DNA from: Turritopsis dohrnii
Taxonomy: Eukaryota; Cnidaria; Hydrozoa; Anthoathecata; Oceaniidae
Assembly: GCA_027922465.2 (NCBI GenBank)
Contig: BQMF02000039.1
Coordinates: 1,240,001 to 1,304,000 of the forward strand
Length of the DNA: 64,000 bases
Reading direction: 5' to 3'
Shown here: piece by piece, positions 57,049-64,000 of the stretch
Layout of the letters: each line of letters starts with the position of its first letter
How positions within the stretch are numbered: position 1 is the first letter of the stretch
Made by a program: the position numbers and the translations under genes
Notes under the pieces: model-generated
The model's input: only the letters and a program-made list of their open reading frames with translations
What the model was told of the DNA's origin: nothing
Databases searched by the model: none

Positions 57049-60000
57049 ATGGTTGCTGCAAAACAAACTGGCCACCTTTTGAAAAAGTTGCGACAACTGA
57101 TGGTTAATAAAACTTATGTCAGTGAGTCACTACATGCATATATAATTCCATCTGGTGATGCTCACCAGGTTAGAGATCCTTACTTTCTGCTAAATGAATG
57201 ATTGCATTTCACTTTAAAAGTTCCAAACGTTTTTTCCCCTTACACATCCAGTCATCATGATTTACCAAGGTAAGTGGGAATAATGATACAGTTTTTGTTT
57301 TCATCCAGCTTTAAGCTTTAATAATTAATAGACTAAAGACTGGTATTGGATGATTTTGTTTGTATATTGCTCTTTCATTATCGATACTTTATTCTCCATT
57401 ATAGTGATAAAATAATATGATGCCATGACATAAAGTGATAGAATGCTCTTTTGTTTCATAGAGTGAATACATAGCACCACGTCACAAGAGAAGGGAATTC
57501 ATTTCTGGTTTCACAGGATCAGCAGGTTGGTGCAGTTGTGCGGTATATATGAACATCTTTTGATCAATGTAATATCAAGTAGCACTTGCTTCGTATCTGA
57601 TAGGAACTGCTATTGTAACTTTAAACAAGGCATTACTATGGACTGATGGCAGATATTTTTTGCAAGCAGAGAAAGAGCTCGATCAAAACTGGACCTTGAT
57701 GAAAGATGGTAGCGTATTTTTGATTTATAAATTGTCCTTTTTGTACTTATTTTTCATAAACTTGTAATTATGTACCTTTTCGTTGCTAGGGTTTGGTGAA
57801 ACTCCCAAAAAAGAAGAATGGTTAAGTAAAGTGAGTTGAATTTGTTGATCTGAAGATGATCATGCCTTACTGAAAATTATTATTATTATTATTATTATGA
57901 ATTATAATTATACAGGTTGACCACTTCAGAATATTTAAAGATATCTGTTATAAATATAGGACCTAACATGACCTGTTATTGTAGAACTTGCCAGAAAATG
58001 CAGTGATTGGTGTGGATCCATATCTTCTATCACTTGGTTTGTATTGATGCATTCTGTCTTATCTTATACTTCCTTTTACATGTTTATAACTTGTGTGAAA
58101 TGATATGCACTAACTTGTTTATTGAGTGACAAGTATGGAGGAAGGACTACTGTTTACATTCAACATTGTTTACTCTCTCCAACCCATTTCATCTGTCCAT
58201 CCAACCCTTACAAGCAAGGACAACAGACATCTTGATACTACTAGATACTTGGCGAACCATTTCCAGAGAGTTGAAAAATTCTGGCAAATCTTTGATACGA
58301 GTGGATCATAACCTTGTTGACTTAGTGTGGTGTGAACATGGTCCACCTGAGGAGCCGTATTCTGAGCTGATTGCTTTAGGTGATGAACTGTCTGGTAAGT
58401 CACTAATATGTTTTTATCATATGTTATTTTATATGTTTCTGTGGTATGCATATTAAAAATAAATTGGTTTTTGGTTTGATGTTTAAGGCAAAAGTTGGCA
58501 AAATAAAGTTGAAGAGCTTCGGTTGGTCTTGCAAAGGAAGGAAGTATATGGTATTGTTGTTGCTGCTCTAGACGAAGTTGCTTGTAAGTCATCAGTTCTC
58601 CAGAAAACACTCAAAATTCTATAATAAGACATTCACCTTGTAGAGTATTATTAAGAATAAACATTCCTCAGCTGTCTGTAAGTGTTGATACAGAGAGAAG
58701 GGTTAGAATTTAAGTGTTGATACAGAGAGAAGGGTCAGAGAGAAGGCGAAATCTCTTTATGTTAGGTTCTTACAAATTTCTTCCTCCAGATCATGTAAAC
58801 ACAATATATGGAGATACTTTTGATTCTTCATAACACTTTATGAATTGCTTTAAATTTTTTTAATTTTCAGGGTTATTCAACTTAAGGGGATCTGATATCA
58901 GCTATAACCCTGTTTTTATGTCATATGCCATCGTGACTCTTGATGATATCAGGTAATTTCATAACAGTTATCTCATCATTTTATTTTCCTGTTTATTTTA
59001 ATAAGATGTTTATCCACATCGCGGTTAAGATTATATTTGGATGAAAGAAGAATTAATAAAAGGATCAAATCTCACTTAAAACTTGATGATCCCAGCTCTG
59101 ATCTGAAAATATTGCCATATGGTGATTTACAAGAAGATCTTCGAAAAATTGGTAACCAAAACAAAAAAATATGGGTAGGTAAAAGATTTTATTTACATTT
59201 TATTTTTATTTACAAATTCAAGTGTTTTCTCTGAATTGATCCGGCCATGGTCCATTCTTTTTTTCTACTGTAGATAAACTCAACATGCAGTTGTGCTTTA
59301 GCCAGCCTCGTTCCTGAGGTATGCATCTTTCGTAATAAGGGAGGAGTAACCATGGTATCAGATTGTAAATATCGTCACGTGTTTCTTTACTTAGAAATAT
59401 TTAGTCACTGAAATTTCACCTGTCTGTAAATCGAAAGCTGTGAAAAATCATGTTGAGATCAGCGGAATGAAAGCTGCTCATGTATGTATCAACAGCACGG
59501 TCTGATCTGAACTGCATGGTTTCTATGAATGATGTGCACTGTACATGAAGTTTCGTATAGATACGAGATGGAGCTGCGGTTTGTGAGTTCTTGCAATGGT
59601 TGGAGAAAGAGGTTTGTGCTTTAACTTTCCCTTTCTATCGACTTCCTTGTCTAATTGGGTAAGTTTATTTGTGAAGGTACCAAAAGGGACTGTTGACGAA
59701 GTGACCGCAGCTGATAAACTTAATGCTTTGCGCGCGTAAGTGTTACTGTTGTTTTCGGGTTTGGATTGATAACTTTCAGTGCGTTGATTTTCTATGTTTT
59801 CACTTTTAGTGAACACGACAAATTTGTCAGCTTGAGTTTCGACACTATATCAGCTGCCGGTCTAAATGGCGCCATAATTCACTACCGGTGAGTTGGTGGC
59901 TTTTAGATCTAGTGATTACGTAATCTAAAAAAATCCCCATCAAAAGAACAAAATTTAATTTCACATGGTTTTGGATGTCATACTTTGTTTATTTTTTTTT

Positions 60001-63000
60001 ATTTAAAAACATATTTCACCAGGGTAACCCCTGTGTAAAGGCTGCTATCAATGGGGACCCTTGTCTTATCTGGGAAGTTATTGTTTTACCGGTACTAATG
60101 GTTTCCTAAATTGGAGTAAAAATACAACAAAACATTACCTTCGCGTATGTTTTACTACTACAAACAGAAGCTGATTTTGTACTGTAAAAGGTTTTTTTGT
60201 CAGTTACCTCTGGAACATGTTCAGTGGCATCACCAGGATTTTCAGTTTTTTGAATAACACCCGACTTTGTTTTCTGTCTAAAGTTTCTTCTGTATGTTAA
60301 GTATGTTTCTGTTTTAGTCCAGAGAAACCCACAGCTCGTCTGATCCACTGCGATGATATGTATCTGTTTGACTCTGGTGGCCAATATCTGTAAGTATGCA
60401 AGAAGTAACAGTAAAAGTTGAGTAGAAGTTACTTTCGCTCATTAGTTCTATTGTCCTCTGGTTATCTTTTCTTTTTTTTTCAAGTGATGGAACCACAGAT
60501 GTAACAAGGACCATCCATTTCGGCACTCCAACAGAACATCAAAAGGTACATTGTCTATTATTGACATTCGAAAGTTTAAAGGAAAACTTGTATTCAATTG
60601 CACCTCTTGAAGTTGCTGTTCTTTGACCTAAATGGTTTTCTAATTCATCCGAATAATCTTTATCGTAGGAATGTTTTACTCGTGTTTTGAAAGGACACAT
60701 ACAACTCGCTATGACTGTCTTTCCTAGTGGCACTAAAGGTCATGTATTAGACATACTTGCTCGCAAGTCATTATGGGATGCTGGCTTGGAGTATCTGCAT
60801 GGTACAGGACATGGTGTTGGAGCCTTTTTAAATGTTCATGAAGGTAATGTCATTTTTTGCGTAAGAACAATACGTTATCGACCCTTTCAATATCGACTTT
60901 TTAATGCCGTCCATTATAAGATAATGCCCTGCTTCTTCCTATCCTCCATTTTGCTCTAACGCCATTTATGTCGTGTTTTACCTTAATCAAAGAGCATCTA
61001 TATTTTACACCCTTATTAGTTGAGTCTTTTTGGCATTTAGAGAAACTTAGATAGGCTCTTATGAAAGTCTACTTGTAGGAGTAGTGCGTTGAATACACAT
61101 ATGAACATGTTCTGCAATCAATTCACTACGAAATATTGTATCAACAAAATCTCCGCAATGAAGAAAATGGTTTCTTCTAAATTCTATGCGAGTTCCACAT
61201 CGGAAGCAACGTTAATACAAGAATAGAAACATAAAACGATATTATAACACTGAACCAACGTTAAGTGACGTCATCCTCATCAGCATTGCGCAGCGACATG
61301 CATATAAAGCATAGGCCGTCATCCTCGTCAGCAATGCGCAGCGACATGCATATAACACTGAATGATGGTGGATGAAGGACAACTATCTGTGCTCCACGTA
61401 GAGACACTAGGTCTATTTGCAATCAACGCACTGATATAGCTGATATCTCTAACCTGGATTCACATTCACTCCACAATGCAATGTTATAATTACCACAATG
61501 CAATGTTATAATTACCACAATGCAATGTTATAATTACTTGGGTTCATTAGCTGCGAGAATATCAGCTTTGTTCACGTATCTCTTTTATTGTTTTTTTTTT
61601 TTTTTTTTATTGTTCCATACTTTCTCATTGCATTGTGGTAGTGGTGTTATTAGGGAGTTTTAGCAATCGCAACGGCAACGAAGACGGCCACGTGTTTAAA
61701 ACAAAAGCTTTATTTTCTATGTGGAATTTGTTTACAAAGAATGTCTACCGCTTATGACACCATTGGGAAGATAATTACATCATTAACATGTTTTCACGTT
61801 CTATGCTCAACGTGAAAAAGCACGTTTTGAAGTCGTGCTGAGAACGGAGAGGTGATTACAGAGATGAGTCTTTTTCTCTTATGTAGATTTTATAGTAACT
61901 TGATAACTTTCCAGTCAATATAAGTTTACCAATGGCATTGATTCTCTAACAAAAACAAGTTATTCATACTTTTAATTGGTAGTAATTATTTATTTTGTTG
62001 TTTTTGCTCACGTCGTCGTCTACGTTGCCGTCGCAGTTGCTTAAACTCCCTATTATGTATTAAGGAGATAATTATATATTAAGGAGATAAGTTTTTCTTG
62101 CCCTGTAATGCTACCTGTTACCTAGGAAACTGTTACCTAGGAAAATCAACGACTATTTATGGTCGTTTTAAAAGAAGATGATAATATGCATTACGCTGTC
62201 TTTTTATTACGTCATGTAGTTCATATGCTTTAGGAAATGGGAATAGAGTCTATTTTACCAACAGCCGAACATTCGATGCACCTTCGATGCAGTACATTTC
62301 ACCAATAACAACAAAGCTATTTCATTTGATGTTTTAGGTCCTATTGGTATCAGTCCTCGTTACAGTGAAGATGAACCTTTAGCTTCTGGTATGTTTGTTA
62401 GCAACGAACCTGGTTACTATGAGGATGGTGAATTTGGGATAAGAATTGAAAGTGTTGTGCTTGTTAAAGAAAAGCAACTGAAAGTAAACTACTTGTTTCC
62501 ACTGAATATTTTTATAGTAGTGAAAGATGCTTCTTATTTGCTCAATTTTATTCAAATATATCAAGGAATCTTGTTGCTAAGCTAATGGCTTTGGTTGCTA
62601 AGCTTAAGGCTTATATTGTAAATGAAACTCTCCTTTTCAGCATAATTTTAAAGAAAAAGGTTACCTTGGTTTTGAAACAGTTACCATGGTAATATTTATT
62701 TTCCTGATGGCGTATTCATTGTGAAAAAGTGATCACTTACAGCTCATTTGTTTGTTTAGGTTCCCATTCAAAAGAAGTTATTATATCCAAAAATACTCAC
62801 TCAAGAAGAGGTAAGCAATCACTGTTTTTCATGGAACAGGAAATCATTGTTTATGTTTACTTGTTGCTCTATTCTTTCTTTTTTAGATTTCTTGGTTAAA
62901 CGATTACCACACTACTGTCTTGGAAAACGTGGGGGGTTACTTGAAGAGTCTGGGGAAAACTTCTGTCCTAGATTGGCTCATACAAGAAACACAGCAGTTC

Positions 63001-63006
63001 GGATGA
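57049..63006 (+). CDS. XPNPEP1: Xaa-Pro aminopeptidase 1 (cytosolic aminopeptidase P), 21 exons
   Basis: M24B metallopeptidase that removes N-terminal residues preceding proline; cytosolic, Mn-dependent in characterised members. Exons: 57049-57168, 57462-57525, 57604-57708, 57790-57830, 57985-58036, 58245-58394, 58488-58583, 58871-58952, 59030-59174, 59274-59318, 59395-59481, 59561-59611, 59677-59735, 59810-59887, 60318-60389, 60485-60545, 60669-60843, 62338-62483, 62641-62688, 62760-62810, 62887-63006. All join in phase to 615 residues (human 623). Two creatinase-like N domains precede the pita-bread catalytic domain. Metal ligands are Asp410, Asp421, His484, Glu518 and Glu532, each offset by five from the human positions. 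Diagnostic blocks are [54 protein letters not shown] and [16 protein letters not shown]. Looks intact. Confidence 0.95.
61270..61355. repeat. Two-copy 48-bp tandem repeat in XPNPEP1 intron 17
   Basis: GTCATCCTCATCAGCATTGC... at 61270-61307 recurs at 61318-61355 with two changes, separated by 10 bp. Confidence 0.8.
61471..61536. repeat. Three-copy 22-bp tandem repeat in XPNPEP1 intron 17
   Basis: The unit CCACAATGCAATGTTATAAT plus TA starts at 61471, 61493 and 61515, all three identical. An inverted piece (CATTGCATTGTGGTA) lies at 61627-61641. Confidence 0.85.
61651..62052. mobile_element. 400-bp MITE in XPNPEP1 intron 17
   Basis: The left end TAGGGAGTTTTAGCAATCGC (61651) and the right end, whose reverse complement begins TAGGGAGTTTAAGCAACTGC (from 62052), are inverted repeats continuing into ACGGCAACG. 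TTAT lies just outside both ends, consistent with a TA or TTAT target. The TAGGGAGTTTAAGCAA end is one I remember from cnidarian repeats (unchecked). No coding capacity. Confidence 0.75.
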
Positions 63007-63589
63007 CCATATTTGATATTTAGCAGTCACTTAAACAAAGTTCTTTTATTCAACTCCTTTGTGTTTTCTCTTATTTTTTGGTATTTTCGCTGCCCCACAC
63101 GCAATTCTTTGTACGATAATTCCAGAACCACGGCACAGGGATGGAGTGCTTATTACAGGGAAGTGTTTTAAAGGGAGGTTGATAAAAGAGGATTTGCTGT
63201 GACCATTGTCAAAATCTTTTCGAGGCGAATTGCCATCTTATGTTTCAAATTTATTGAGAACGGTTAGTTCTGGAAGTTATATCCAGCGTTTGAAGTCGCA
63301 TTGTGTTTTTTTAAGTGAATGCGTCCAAGGTAAACTCAACTGAGTAATGAACTGTAGGACTAAGCTCTTTCGACGATTTTAATTGATTTTTATTATCGTG
63401 GAGGAAAAATGATCAATGGAAATTCTACGAAACATTGAAATATCGCAAAAGGAAACTGAATATCCATCCAGCAACCTGTTAACTTTTATTTGACGATTTT
63501 AAAGTTTAGTATATTGGTGAGGGCCTTGGTTTCGGATATCATTATTATATTATATCATACAATTTTCTTGAAGAAGGCACATGGTGCCT
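63007..63589. other. XPNPEP1 3' flank
   Basis: 3' UTR and downstream sequence of the aminopeptidase gene. No other gene or repeat seen before the LINE fragment. Confidence 0.4.
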
Positions 63590-63850
63590 TTAACACCAGG
63601 TTCAATCTTTAACGACTTGTCGAAGCACGTTTGTTGGGAGGCTGTTGTTTCGACGAGATTCAGATTGATGTTGAACATGACACCAGCACTTTTTCATAAC
63701 TTATCGAGTCGAATTTTGAAGGTATTAAGAGATGATGCTTGCACAACGTTCGGTGGCAGGTTATTCCATTGTTCCGCAACTCGATTTTTGAATGAATTTG
63801 TCGGGTAATCGTAAATTCATGACGTAGGTTGCGTTTTTGCCTATCCTGCG
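63590..63850 (-). mobile_element. LINE 3' fragment
   Basis: The minus strand near 63790-63690 reads NRVAEQWNNLPPNVVQASSL and NTFKIRLDK, the characteristic C-terminal tail of jockey/CR1-like LINE ORF2 proteins, followed by a stop. The fragment is truncated upstream and stands alone. Confidence 0.7.
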
Positions 63851-64000
63851 ATCATATCTATTCTGATATTATTTGATCAAAAGACAAGTAATACAACATG
63901 CATTGAAACTTGATAACCAGCCATTAACATGAGTCTATTGTTACCTTTCCCCTCGCACCAGACAAGAAAAATATATGGATAGCGTTGTCAAATAGCTGAA

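Noticed and set aside
58126..58610. Open frames on both strands within XPNPEP1
   Set aside because: They overlap exon 6 and 7 in wrong frames or on the wrong strand; the family alignment fixes the true exons.

Overview
The window is a piece of an AT-rich, intron-rich metazoan genome. Genes are split into many short exons with GT-AG introns of about 70 bp to 1.5 kb, and the rest is crowded with DNA transposons, MITEs and retroelement debris. Gene content (KIAA0825-, CTSO-, MFSD10-, BTBD8- and XPNPEP1-like genes) and repeat flavour (Penelope-like element, RLE-type non-LTR element, CCTCTAATAAACGCCGCC-type and TAGGGAGTTTAAGCAA-type MITEs) suggest an early-branching animal, most likely a cnidarian. 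That assignment rests on remembered repeat motifs and gene style, not on a database comparison.

Layout. 0-8.3 kb is repeat-dominated: a TA-flanked MITE, a perfect 28-bp-arm foldback, a 5'-truncated CR1/jockey-like LINE (minus), a 1.17-kb TIR element with a 6-bp target duplication, and a degenerate Penelope-like element flanked by 111-bp direct repeats carrying a hammerhead-like core. 8.8-16.7 kb is a 20-exon KIAA0825 homologue (+), whose first intron hosts a TTAA-flanked transposon that may supply the splice donor. 17.0-19.2 kb is a cathepsin O-like cysteine protease (+). 21.1-25.2 kb is an MFSD10-like MFS transporter (-), whose last intron contains an intronless, oppositely oriented gene for an acidic coiled-coil protein with its own TATA box. 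25.2-29.1 kb is a tandem duplication carrying two intronless BTBD8-like double-BTB genes (-).

29.9-46.7 kb is a transposon graveyard: an LTR-element gag/pol remnant split by a GIY-YIG retroelement with a 9-bp target duplication; a Tigger-like element with at least three nested insertions, including a tRNA-derived SINE sitting inside an RLE retroelement; a nearly full-length but broken RLE-type non-LTR element; and five further TIR elements. 46.7-50.6 kb is largely non-coding.

50.6-55.3 kb is a secreted glycoside-hydrolase-like enzyme (+, 4 exons) of bacterial-looking family. 57.0-63.0 kb is a complete 21-exon Xaa-Pro aminopeptidase 1 (+) with all five metal ligands. The window closes with a LINE 3' fragment. 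The host genes do not form a pathway; they are independent housekeeping-type genes separated by mobile DNA. Exon borders were read by hand from splice consensus, reading phase and family similarity from memory.
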